This document shows, one piece after another, positions 43,750 through 52,673 of a stretch of 64,000 nt of DNA (position 1 is the stretch's first letter; the number at the start of each line of letters is the position of its first letter). The notes beneath the pieces are model-generated. The model ran no database searches, was not told the DNA's origin, and was given only the letters and a program-made list of their open reading frames with translations. Origin of the DNA: Lutibacter sp. HS1-25 (GTDB taxonomy: Bacteria; Bacteroidota; Bacteroidia; Flavobacteriales; Flavobacteriaceae). A program made the position numbers and the translations under genes. The stretch covers positions 1-64,000 of the forward strand of contig NZ_RHLN01000157.1 in NCBI RefSeq assembly GCF_004121075.1, written 5' to 3'.

Positions 43750-44956
43750 AATCAATAGCGTTTGCAACAATCCAGCCACTGGTCCAGGCATTTTGAAAAT
43801 TAAAACCACCTGTAACGGCATCAATATTTAGTACTTCGCCAGCAAAAAACAGGTTTTTGTGTAGTTTGCTTTCAAAACGCTTAAAGTTAATTTCTTTTAA
43901 ATCTACACCTCCGGCAGTTACAAATTCGTCTTTAAAAGTACTTTTGCCGTTGACTTTAAAAACAGATTGCGTGAGTTGTTTTGCTAAATTTTCTAATTGT
44001 TTGTTGTTTAATTGTGCCCATTGCGTTGTTTCAGAAATGTCTGAAGCCAATACAAATTTTTCCCACAAGCGTTTTGAAACGTCTTCAAAAACCGAACGTA
44101 AAATAATTTGTTTTTTGGTGTTTTTTTGCTTTTCGGACTTTAATATTTCTAAAACAGTTTCTTGTTTTTTAGAGAGCCAATTGACTTCAATTTCAAACTG
44201 ATAATCTTTTTGATGAAATTCTAAAGCACCCCAAGCAGATAGTTTTAAAATGCCAGGACCGCTCAATCCCCAGTGTGTTATTAATAGTGGACCTTGTTCT
44301 TCTAATTTTGAATTCAATACTTTTACAGTTGCTTTTGGAGCTGAAATTCCTGGGATATCTTTTAGCCTTTCATCTTCAATATTAAATGTAAACAACGAAG
44401 GAACAGGCGCAATAATTTTATGGCCTAAATTTGAAATAATGTCCCAAACTTTAGCATTGCTTCCAGAGGCAATCAATAAATAATCAGCAATAAATGTTTC
44501 AGAAGCTGTTTTTACAATGTAGGTATCTTCACTTTTTGAAATGCTGTCAACTCGGGTGCTTGTTTTTAAAATAACACCTGCATTTTTGGCGCTTTCTAAA
44601 AAGCAATCGATGATACTTTGAGACGAATTACTTTCAGGAAAAATCCTGTTATCATCTTCAATTTTTAAAGGAACGCCTCTGTTTTCAAACCATTCCATGG
44701 TATCGCCTGTCATAAATTGATGAAAAGGACCACGCAATTCTTTTTCGCCTCTTGGGTAAAATTGTACCAAATCAGTAGGTGTAAAGCAAGCATGTGTTAC
44801 ATTGCATCTGCCGCCTCCACTTACTTTTACTTTTTGTAGTACTTTGTTGCTGCCTTCTAAAATTACAACTTCTAAATCGTTATTTAATTCTGCTGCATTG
44901 ATTGCTGCAAAATAACCTGCCGCGCCACCACCTATTATGATTAATTTTTTTTTCAT
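43748..44956 (-). CDS. HI0933-like (BaiN-type) flavoprotein
   Basis: 402 residues. N-terminal FAD-binding GGGAAGYFAAINAA, KVKVSGGGRCNVTHA, a middle domain, and the C-terminal FAGEVLNIDAVTGGFNFQNAWTSGW that closes the FAD site. These are the conserved segments of the HI0933/YhiN group of NAD(P)/FAD-dependent oxidoreductases, whose physiological substrate is mostly unknown. A TACCTTTG (44972-44979, minus strand) just upstream may be its -7 element. Confidence 0.9.
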   Translation of the reverse strand: MKKKLIIIGGGAAGYFAAINAAELNNDLEVVILEGSNKVLQKVKVSGGGRCNVTHACFTPTDLVQFYPRGEKELRGPFHQFMTGDTMEWFENRGVPLKIEDDNRIFPESNSSQSIIDCFLESAKNAGVILKTSTRVDSISKSEDTYIVKTASETFIADYLLIASGSNAKVWDIISNLGHKIIAPVPSLFTFNIEDERLKDIPGISAPKATVKVLNSKLEEQGPLLITHWGLSGPGILKLSAWGALEFHQKDYQFEIEVNWLSKKQETVLEILKSEKQKNTKKQIILRSVFEDVSKRLWEKFVLASDISETTQWAQLNNKQLENLAKQLTQSVFKVNGKSTFKDEFVTAGGVDLKEINFKRFESKLHKNLFFAGEVLNIDAVTGGFNFQNAWTSGWIVANAID

Positions 44957-45015
44957 TGTTTATTTTAGTTTCAAAGGTACAAAGGTTTAAAAGTTGTATG
45001 CGTTTAAGAGGTGAA

Positions 45016-45945
45016 TTATAAAATTAAATCTTGATAAGGAATCACAGTTTGAAAGCCTTTTTGATTAAAATATTTTGGGGAATCTTGGTTTCCTGTAGCC
45101 AATATAAAATCGCCACCCCAAGCACCAAGACTTTTTGTTTGTCCGAAATAATCTGAAAAATAGATTTCCTGCACTGTTTTAAGTTGAATGGTTTTGGCAA
45201 CCAATTCTTCATGTGTAAAAAGTAATTTTTCAAAATCTGTGAAATTTGTGCAATTGACAAACTCGTTTGTTAATTGTGAAATCTGCTCAATTTCAGAACT
45301 GATATTGCCTTTTAAAGCTTTAAAATGTTGAATGCCTTCGCGGCTATTTTGTTTTTTGTTTAAATACACAAAATACAGTTGATTTTTAAAATCTGGATTG
45401 AAATTAACTTCTTCAATTGTTGGATTTACACCGTTGCGCGTGTATAAAATAGGCGAATTGTGTTGTGCGCAGGCAATGTCGTAGCCACTACCGCCAAAGG
45501 TATTTTGGAGTAGCTCGTAAGGATTTACATTTGCCCAATTTGCCAAATTATTTATCAATGTTGAAGAAGTTCCTAAGCCCCAGTTTTTTGGAAAAGTCAG
45601 GTTTGTTTTTACCAAAAATCCTTGTTCCGAATTTAAAAATGAAGGATTTAGTTTTCTAATTGCCAATAAAATATCGAATAACATTTCAGCCAAATTGCCT
45701 TTGCCACCATCTTCTTTGTCGTTGTAAGTTGCACTTGTCAATCTTAATTTAGGCAATTCAAAAGAAGCTTCCAACCAACATTCGCCAGTATTTGTAAAGC
45801 TATTCCAAATTAATTCGGGTTGATTGATTTTTTCAATTTGTAAATCTTGTCCGCAAGTAGTTGGAACTGCTAAAGATTTTGCGCCATCTAGCACAAAATA
45901 TTCACCTGTAATTAGTAATTTTCCGTTGCTGTAATATTCTTTCAT
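45016..45945 (-). CDS. GYDIA-type GHMP kinase
   Basis: 309 residues. N-terminal YSNGKLLITGEYFVLDGAKSLAVPT is the GHMP start, FPKNWGLGTSSTLINNLANWA is the ATP loop (GLGTSS), and GGSGYDIACAQ gives the family's namesake motif with the catalytic-region Asp. GHMP kinases phosphorylate mevalonate, phosphomevalonate or similar. It follows the HMG-CoA reductase with a one-base stop/start overlap, so a mevalonate-pathway role is likely, though the exact substrate is unassigned. Confidence 0.88.
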   Translation of the reverse strand: MKEYYSNGKLLITGEYFVLDGAKSLAVPTTCGQDLQIEKINQPELIWNSFTNTGECWLEASFELPKLRLTSATYNDKEDGGKGNLAEMLFDILLAIRKLNPSFLNSEQGFLVKTNLTFPKNWGLGTSSTLINNLANWANVNPYELLQNTFGGSGYDIACAQHNSPILYTRNGVNPTIEEVNFNPDFKNQLYFVYLNKKQNSREGIQHFKALKGNISSEIEQISQLTNEFVNCTNFTDFEKLLFTHEELVAKTIQLKTVQEIYFSDYFGQTKSLGAWGGDFILATGNQDSPKYFNQKGFQTVIPYQDLIL

Positions 45946-47222
45946 TATTTATCTCCCACCAAATTATTATAAGCTTCAACAACCGCATTGTGTGTAATGG
46001 TTTTGTGCTCAAAATAATCAATTAAATATGCTTTTTCTTCATCACTTGCCCCCAATTGTTTTATAATATTGGTCAAGTGCATTTTCATATGTCCTTTTTG
46101 AATACCTGTAGTTGTTAAAGCCCTTAAAGCTGCAAAATTTTGTGCCAAACCAGCAACAGCAATAATTTGCATTAATTCTTTTGCTGAAGGATTTTCTAAC
46201 AATTTTAACGATAATTTAGATAGCGGATGCAATTTTGTCAATCCACCAACCGTGCCTAATGCCAAAGGAATTTCAATCCAAAATTTAAAAATACCGTTTT
46301 CAATAGAGGCATTTGTCAAGCTTTTATAACGGCCACTTTTGGCAGCATAAGCATGTGCGCCAGCTTCAATAGCTCTAAAATCGTTGCCAGTTGCAATTAC
46401 AACGGCATCAATGCCATTCATAATTCCTTTGTTGTGGGTTACGGCTCTATGCGGTTCTGCGTTTGCAATTTGTACAGCTTGTATAAATTTTTGTGCAAAT
46501 AACTCCGAATTTTCAGCGTACAATTCTTCAACTTTACAGCTTACTTCAGCGTGTACCAAACATTCAGGAACGTAATTGGATAAAATACTCATTACAATTT
46601 GAATATCCTCTTTTTGAAATTCTTGCGCAATGGCTTCTAAACACGAGTTTATAAAGTTTGCACCCATACTATCAGCCGTTTCAAAAGTAACATGCAACTG
46701 ATAATAGTTGTCTAAATCGGCTGTTTTATCACGCAATTCAATGTTTAAAATACCACCACCACGTTTCTTCATATTTTCGGTAATGGCTTCGGTAACTTTA
46801 AAAAGATTTTCTTTTTTTGAAGTAAAATATTTTTGAAGTTCATTTTTATCGCCTTCAAACATAAAATGAACCTGACCAATTTTTACGGTTGAAATTACGT
46901 TGGCTTTAAATCCACCGCGTGTACTCCAAAATTTTGCAACCAAAGAAGCTGCTGCAACAACAGAACTTTCTTCAATAGCCATTGGGATGGTATAATCTTT
47001 TCCGTTTATCACAAAATTTGGTGCGATTCCAAATGGTAAATAATAGTTTGAAATGGTATTTTCAATAAAATCGTCGTGTAAATCTTGCAACAACGGATTG
47101 GAATTCCAGTATTGCAATAACACTTGTTTTACTTTGGTATCGGCATTAAAATAGGTAGAAATTAACCAATCAATTTTTTCGAGCTTGGTTAATTTTGAAA
47201 ATCCGTTTACAATTTTTGACAT
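45945..47222 (-). CDS. mvaA: Hydroxymethylglutaryl-CoA reductase, class II
   Basis: 425 residues with the class II pattern: IAPNFVINGKDYTIPMAIEESSVVAAAS (catalytic Glu), NIELRDKTADLDNYYQLHVTFETADSMGANFINSC (cofactor DAMGxN-like site), VTHNKGIMNGIDAVVIATGNDFRAIEAGAHAYA (catalytic Lys and Asp region). It interconverts HMG-CoA and mevalonate. Despite the historical label 'degradative', flavobacteria use such enzymes for isoprenoid synthesis. First gene of a two-gene operon with the GYDIA kinase. Confidence 0.93.
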   Translation of the reverse strand: MSKIVNGFSKLTKLEKIDWLISTYFNADTKVKQVLLQYWNSNPLLQDLHDDFIENTISNYYLPFGIAPNFVINGKDYTIPMAIEESSVVAAASLVAKFWSTRGGFKANVISTVKIGQVHFMFEGDKNELQKYFTSKKENLFKVTEAITENMKKRGGGILNIELRDKTADLDNYYQLHVTFETADSMGANFINSCLEAIAQEFQKEDIQIVMSILSNYVPECLVHAEVSCKVEELYAENSELFAQKFIQAVQIANAEPHRAVTHNKGIMNGIDAVVIATGNDFRAIEAGAHAYAAKSGRYKSLTNASIENGIFKFWIEIPLALGTVGGLTKLHPLSKLSLKLLENPSAKELMQIIAVAGLAQNFAALRALTTTGIQKGHMKMHLTNIIKQLGASDEEKAYLIDYFEHKTITHNAVVEAYNNLVGDK

Positions 47223-47247
47223 TTTTAGGTCTTGAATTATGAGTGTG

Positions 47248-47279
47248 CAAAGGTAAATTATTAATCAATATCAATACAA
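47248..47279 (-). promoter_or_regulatory. Promoter of the HMG-CoA reductase-GYDIA kinase operon
   Basis: On the minus strand TTG (47277-47279), 21 bases, then TACCTTTG (47248-47255), 26 bases before the ATG. On the opposite strand TAATTTTG (47319-47326) is a possible -7 for the peptidase gene, without a clear -33. Confidence 0.6.
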
Positions 47280-47371
47280 AATTAACATTTCTCACTTTTT
47301 TATGATTTATTTCAGTGTTAATTTTGCGATTTTTACTTAAACTTGGCACTTATTTAACATAACCTTGGTAC

Positions 47372-49561
47372 ATGAGAAAAATATTTATAGTTTTTTTGGC
47401 AATAAGTTCGTTTGTAACAGCCCAAAAAAAGGATATTACTTTAGCAGAAATTTGGGATGGAACCTTTAGAACAGAACGTATGAATTCGCTCAATTCTATG
47501 AATGGTGATTTTTATACTTTGTTAAATTTTAATCAGCAAACCCGAAGCACAAGCGTTGATAAATATAACTATGCTACTTTAGAAAAAGTTGAAACCATAG
47601 TTGATAGCAAAGATTTAAAACAGTTAAATTATTTTGAAAGCTATGAATTTAACAACAACGAAACCAAATTAATTTTAGGGGTAAACTCAGAACCAATTTA
47701 TAGACACTCAAGTTTGAGTGTTTTTTATGTTTACGATTTGGCTTCAAAAACATTGCAGTTAATTGATGAAGATAAAATTCAGGAACCTACTTTTTCGCCA
47801 GATAGTAAAAAAGTAGTCTATGCAAAAAACAACAATCTTTTTATTAAAAATTTAGAAACAAATGAAGTTACCCAAATTACTGTTGATGGATTGAAAAATC
47901 ATATTATCAATGGTATTTGCGATTGGGTTTATGAAGAAGAATTTGCGTTTGTAAAAGCATTTGATTGGAGTGCTGATAGTAAAAATATTGCATTTTTACG
48001 TTTTGATGAAACCGAAGTGCCAACTTTTTCAATGGATATGACGGGTACAGATTTATACCCAACCCAACAGGTGTTTAAATACCCAAAAGCGGGTGAGAAA
48101 AATGCGGAAGTTACACTTCATGTTTTTAATTTAGAAAGCAATAAAACTTCAAAAATTAATATTGGAGAATATGAATACATTCCAAGAATAAAGTGGACAA
48201 ACAATGCCAATGTTTTATGTGCAACTACTTTAAATCGCCATCAAAACAACTTAAAATTGTATTTTGTAAATGCAACAGATTTTTCTTCGGAAGTTGTGTT
48301 GAACGAAACTGATGCTGCTTATATTGATGTTCATGATAATTTAACATTTTTAAGCGACAATAGTTTTATTTGGACAAGCGAAAATGATGGATTTAACCAT
48401 ATTTATCACTATTCAAAAACAGGAAAGTTAATCAACCAAATAACCACTGGAGATTGGGAAGTAACAGAATTTTATGGTGTTAATGAAAAAACAAAAACAG
48501 TTTTTTATCAGTCTGTTGAAGATGGTTCAATTAACAGAAGTATTTATGCTGTTGGTTTGAATGGAAAAAATAAAAAACGACTTGTAAATAAAATTGGAAC
48601 AAACGAAGCTTCCTTCAATAAAAATTTCAACTACTTTATAAATACTTTTTCAGATGCAAATACGCCAACTGTTTACACTTTGCATACTGGTGAAGGAAAG
48701 CAATTGAAAGAAATTTTAAATAACAATAAACTTGCTGAAAAGTTAAATTTGTACAATACATCAAAAAAAGAATTTTTTGTTTTAAAAACTGAAAATGGCG
48801 CATTCAATGCCTGGATGTTAAAACCTTCAAATTTTGATCCAAGTAAAAAATATCCGTTGTTTATGACACAATATTCGGGGCCAGGATCACAATCTGTTAG
48901 TAATAGTTGGAATAGTGCCAACGATTATTGGTTTCAGCATTTGGCTGAAAAAGGCTATGTTATTGTATGTGTTGATGGAAGAGGAACAGGTTTTAAAGGA
49001 GCTGATTTTAAAAAAGTAACTTACCAAGAATTAGGTAAATATGAGGTTGTAGACCAAATTGAGGCCGCTAAAAAATTAGGAGAATTATCGTATATTGACC
49101 AAAATGAAATAGGAATCTGGGGTTGGAGTTTTGGAGGTTTTATGGCAAGTAACTGTTTGTTTAAAGGTGCAGACGTTTTTAAAATGGCCATTGCTGTAGC
49201 TCCTGTTACAAGCTGGCGTTTTTACGATTCGGTTTATACCGAACGTTATATGAGAACTCCGCAAGAAAACCCAGCGGGTTATGATGATAATTCTCCAATT
49301 AATTATGCAGATAAATTGAAAGGGAAGTTTTTATTGGTGCACGGTAGTGGAGATGATAATGTACACGTTCAAAACACCATGCGTTTGTCTAATGCCTTAA
49401 TTGAAGCCAATAAACCTTTTGATCAGGCCATTTATCCAGACCGAACTCACAGTATTTACAGAGGAAAAAATACACGCTTACATTTGTTCACTAAAATGAC
49501 TAACTTTATCGAAGAAAATTTAGGTAAAACCGATATTGAAATTCAATCACTTAAAATTTAA
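47372..49561 (+). CDS. Dipeptidyl peptidase IV (S9B)
   Basis: 729 residues. A signal peptide (MRKIFIVFLAISSFVTAQ), an eight-bladed propeller (~50-470) with the double-Glu anchor for the peptide N-terminus in DWVYEEEFAFV, and an alpha/beta hydrolase with Ser in GIWGWSFGGFMAS, Asp in HGSGDDNVHVQ and His in YPDRTHSIYRG. It removes X-Pro or X-Ala dipeptides from N-termini in the periplasm. The POT transporter gene begins 34 bases later, so released dipeptides can be taken up. Confidence 0.94.
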   Translation: MRKIFIVFLAISSFVTAQKKDITLAEIWDGTFRTERMNSLNSMNGDFYTLLNFNQQTRSTSVDKYNYATLEKVETIVDSKDLKQLNYFESYEFNNNETKLILGVNSEPIYRHSSLSVFYVYDLASKTLQLIDEDKIQEPTFSPDSKKVVYAKNNNLFIKNLETNEVTQITVDGLKNHIINGICDWVYEEEFAFVKAFDWSADSKNIAFLRFDETEVPTFSMDMTGTDLYPTQQVFKYPKAGEKNAEVTLHVFNLESNKTSKINIGEYEYIPRIKWTNNANVLCATTLNRHQNNLKLYFVNATDFSSEVVLNETDAAYIDVHDNLTFLSDNSFIWTSENDGFNHIYHYSKTGKLINQITTGDWEVTEFYGVNEKTKTVFYQSVEDGSINRSIYAVGLNGKNKKRLVNKIGTNEASFNKNFNYFINTFSDANTPTVYTLHTGEGKQLKEILNNNKLAEKLNLYNTSKKEFFVLKTENGAFNAWMLKPSNFDPSKKYPLFMTQYSGPGSQSVSNSWNSANDYWFQHLAEKGYVIVCVDGRGTGFKGADFKKVTYQELGKYEVVDQIEAAKKLGELSYIDQNEIGIWGWSFGGFMASNCLFKGADVFKMAIAVAPVTSWRFYDSVYTERYMRTPQENPAGYDDNSPINYADKLKGKFLLVHGSGDDNVHVQNTMRLSNALIEANKPFDQAIYPDRTHSIYRGKNTRLHLFTKMTNFIEENLGKTDIEIQSLKI

Positions 49562-49595
49562 CTAACAATTTAAAAATTAATTTAAACCCATATTT

Positions 49596-51086
49596 ATGAC
49601 AGATATTAAAATTAAGCAAGGGCATCCAAACGGTTTAATGACACTTTTTTTCTCCGAAATGTGGGAAAGAGTTTGTTACTATGGTATGCGAGTTCTTTTA
49701 ACTCTTTATTTAGTAAAATCGTTGATGAAAGGTGATGCAGATGCAGCCTTAATTTATGGTGCGTACACTGGTTTGGTTTACGCTGCTCCAATATTAGGTG
49801 GTAAAATGGCCGATAAATTTTTAGGTTATAGAGGTGCAGTACTTTTAGGTGCTGTATTAATGGCTATTGGAGAGTTTGTTATTTTAGGTGGTTCTGAAGA
49901 GTTTTTAATGATTGGTATGGGAGCCCTAATTGTTGGTAATGGTTATTTTAAAGCAAATATTTCAACCATTGTTGGAAAGTTGTATGAAGACAATGATCCA
50001 AGACGTGACTCTGGTTTTACCATTTTTTATATAGGTATTAATATTGGAGCTTTATTGGCAACAACTGTTGTTGCTTATGTAGGTGAAACATACGGTTTTA
50101 AATACGGTTTTGGTCTTGCAGGTTTTGGGATGCTTTTAGGATTGCTTATTTTTTGGTCGGGTAGAAAAAATTTCGCTGCGGCTGAAGGTTTAGACGTTAC
50201 TGCTGAAGGTAAACAAAAAGTTTTAGGACCTTTAAATAAAGCACATTTGGTGGCTATCTTGTCATTGTTGTTAATTCCAGTTTGTTATTTTTTAATCAGA
50301 CAAAATAGTTGGATGGATTATATTTTAATTGGTTTATTTATTTTTATTTCATTCTCATTAATAAAAGCAGGGATTGCTGCAGATACCAAAGAAAAAGTTA
50401 AAATTTGGAAAGACAGAATGATTGCTTTATTGATTTTTATGATTATCAATATTGCATTTTGGGCTTGTTTTGAACAAGCAGGTACGTCGTTAACATTGTT
50501 TGCCGACAGAAATGTTGACAGAAGTATTTTTGGATGGGAAATGCCAGCTTCTATGACTCAGTTTTTCAATCCGTTCTTTATCATTGTATTTGGTTCTATA
50601 TTTTCAGTAATGTGGGTTAAACTAGCTGCAATAGGAAGAAATCCAAGCATTCCGTTAAAATTTGCTTTTGGTATTTTACAGTTGGCTTTAGGGTTTTTAG
50701 TAACAGTTGTTGGATTGCAATTTGTAAATGCTGATTTTCAAGTGCCATTAATGACATTGGTTATCTTATATTTATTACATACTACTGGTGAATTGTTTTT
50801 ATCACCTATTGGATTGTCAATGGTTACAAAATTATCTCCAAAAAATATTGCTGGTACTGCAATGGGAGCTTGGTTTTTAAGTTTTGCAATTGCAAATTAT
50901 GTTGGTGGTAAAATTGCAGCAATAACAGGTGGACATAGTGAAAGCGGAGAAGCGCTAACTGCAAGTGAAGGTTTGGCTAACTATATTTCTATTTTCTCTA
51001 CAATTGGATTTGTTTTAATTGGAATTTCAATTTTAATTATGCTTTTTAACAAACCATTAAAAAAACTAATGCACGGTGTTGTCTAA
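49596..51086 (+). CDS. POT-family proton-coupled peptide transporter 1
   Basis: 496 residues, about 12-14 membrane helices, with the POT signature E-x-x-E-R in SEMWERVCYYGMRVLL and the helix-5 motif GYFKANIST...DSGFTIFYIGINIGA. It imports di- and tripeptides with protons across the inner membrane. It is coupled to DPP IV upstream and ends at a terminator. Confidence 0.93.
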   Translation: MTDIKIKQGHPNGLMTLFFSEMWERVCYYGMRVLLTLYLVKSLMKGDADAALIYGAYTGLVYAAPILGGKMADKFLGYRGAVLLGAVLMAIGEFVILGGSEEFLMIGMGALIVGNGYFKANISTIVGKLYEDNDPRRDSGFTIFYIGINIGALLATTVVAYVGETYGFKYGFGLAGFGMLLGLLIFWSGRKNFAAAEGLDVTAEGKQKVLGPLNKAHLVAILSLLLIPVCYFLIRQNSWMDYILIGLFIFISFSLIKAGIAADTKEKVKIWKDRMIALLIFMIINIAFWACFEQAGTSLTLFADRNVDRSIFGWEMPASMTQFFNPFFIIVFGSIFSVMWVKLAAIGRNPSIPLKFAFGILQLALGFLVTVVGLQFVNADFQVPLMTLVILYLLHTTGELFLSPIGLSMVTKLSPKNIAGTAMGAWFLSFAIANYVGGKIAAITGGHSESGEALTASEGLANYISIFSTIGFVLIGISILIMLFNKPLKKLMHGVV

Positions 51087-51128
51087 TAATTCAAACATTT
51101 TAATGATAAAATTATAATAATAAAAAGT

Positions 51129-51160
51129 AAAAGCTCAGGTTATTTGTAACTTGAGCTTTT
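51129..51160 (+). terminator. Intrinsic terminator between POT genes 1 and 2
   Basis: AAAAGCTCAGGTTA (51129-51142) pairs with TAACTTGAGCTTTT (51147-51160), one G-T/mismatch, followed by TATATA. It ends 19 bases before the next ATG, so gene 2 may be read partly through it. Confidence 0.85.
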
Positions 51161-51179
51161 TATATAAAAACAATAACTT

Positions 51180-52664
51180 ATGAGTACAGATAAAAAAGAT
51201 TTAGGTTTTATTGGGTTGTTAAAATCTTTCACCCAGCCTTTTTGGATAGCAAGTGCTATGGAATTATTTGAGCGTTGGGCTTGGTATGGCTTGTTTGCTG
51301 TGTTGGCATTGTATTTAACAGGTTCAACAGATGAAGGTGCTTTGGGTTTTAGCCATATAGAAAGAGGTGAAATAATGTCGTATGTTACCTTTATTTTATA
51401 TTTATTACCAATTATTACGGGCGCAATTTCAGATAAAATTGGTTATAAACTTTCATTAATTATAGCTTATGTACTATTAGGTGTAGGCTATTATTTTATG
51501 GGAGAAGTTACGTCTTATTCTTCAGTTTTTCTTTTGTTTTTAATTGTAGCTGTTGGTGCAGCAATGTTTAAACCAGTTGCATCTGCTATTGTTACTAAAT
51601 CTACAGATGAACGCAATTCATCTTTTGGATTTGGTGTGTTTTATATGATGGTAAATATTGGAGGTTTTTTTGGACCTCTTTTTTCAGCAAAATTAAGAGA
51701 TCAATATGGTTGGAAAATTGTATTTATAATGGCAGCTATGGCAATTGCTATAAACTTAATAATCGTAATATTCTTTTTTAAAGAACCAAACAGAGAAAAA
51801 AACGATGATTCATTAGGCGAAACTATTGTTAAGTCGTTAAAAAATATTTTAGAAGCACTTTCAGATATGAAATTGACTTTACTTCTTTTAATAATGGTTG
51901 GTTTTTGGTTAATGTTCAATCAATTATTTTATACTTTACCTGTTTTTATTGAAGAATGGGTAAATACAACGCCTCTTTATGATGCTTTGTCAAATTATGC
52001 TCCTTCAATTGCAGAATTTTTTAAAAATAAGCATGGTGGAATCAACCCAGAAATGGTTGTAAATCTTGATGCATTTTTTATCGTTATTTTACAAATGATT
52101 GTTTCAACAATTATTTTAAAATGGAAACCAATCAATGCTATGATGACAGGTATTTTTATTGCAGTTGTTGGTATTGCCTTATCTTTTTACACATCAAATG
52201 TATTCTTTACAATATTTGGTATTTTAATTTTCGCTATTGGTGAAATGACTTCAAATCCGAAATTCTCAGACTATATTGCTAAAATTTCACCTAAAGGAAA
52301 AGAAGCATTGTATATGGGGACTTATTTTTTACCTATTGCCTTTGCTAACCTGTTAACTAAATGGATTACGGGTGATTTATATCAAAACCTTTCTGATAAA
52401 GTGAGTTTAATTAGAAAAGAACTGACTTCAAAAAATATTGAGTTGCCTGAAATTAGTGATACCTATACAAAAAATCAGTTTTATGAAGAAGCTGCTTCAA
52501 AATTACAAATGACACAAGATCAAATGACAAACCATATTTGGGATATATACCATCCAGGAAGTATTTGGTATGTAATTGCGGCTATTGGTTTATCAACAAT
52601 TATTGGTTTGGTTATTTATGATTATGTTATCAAAAAACAATTAAAAAAAGCGACTACAAACTAA
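51180..52664 (+). CDS. POT-family peptide transporter 2
   Basis: 494 residues, again POT: E-x-x-E-R in AMELFERWAWYGLFAVLAL, FKPVASAIVTKSTDERNSSFGFGVFYMMVNIGGF, and later GEMTSNPKFSDYIAKISP. It is more divergent than its two neighbours: a soluble loop at ~270-300 (FFKNKHGGINPEMVVN) and an extra polar segment near the C-terminus (SLIRKELTSKNIELPEI) are not usual. Substrate range may differ. It starts shortly after a terminator and is followed 9 bases later by POT gene 3. Confidence 0.9.
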   Translation: MSTDKKDLGFIGLLKSFTQPFWIASAMELFERWAWYGLFAVLALYLTGSTDEGALGFSHIERGEIMSYVTFILYLLPIITGAISDKIGYKLSLIIAYVLLGVGYYFMGEVTSYSSVFLLFLIVAVGAAMFKPVASAIVTKSTDERNSSFGFGVFYMMVNIGGFFGPLFSAKLRDQYGWKIVFIMAAMAIAINLIIVIFFFKEPNREKNDDSLGETIVKSLKNILEALSDMKLTLLLLIMVGFWLMFNQLFYTLPVFIEEWVNTTPLYDALSNYAPSIAEFFKNKHGGINPEMVVNLDAFFIVILQMIVSTIILKWKPINAMMTGIFIAVVGIALSFYTSNVFFTIFGILIFAIGEMTSNPKFSDYIAKISPKGKEALYMGTYFLPIAFANLLTKWITGDLYQNLSDKVSLIRKELTSKNIELPEISDTYTKNQFYEEAASKLQMTQDQMTNHIWDIYHPGSIWYVIAAIGLSTIIGLVIYDYVIKKQLKKATTN

Positions 52665-52673
52665 TTTATTAAA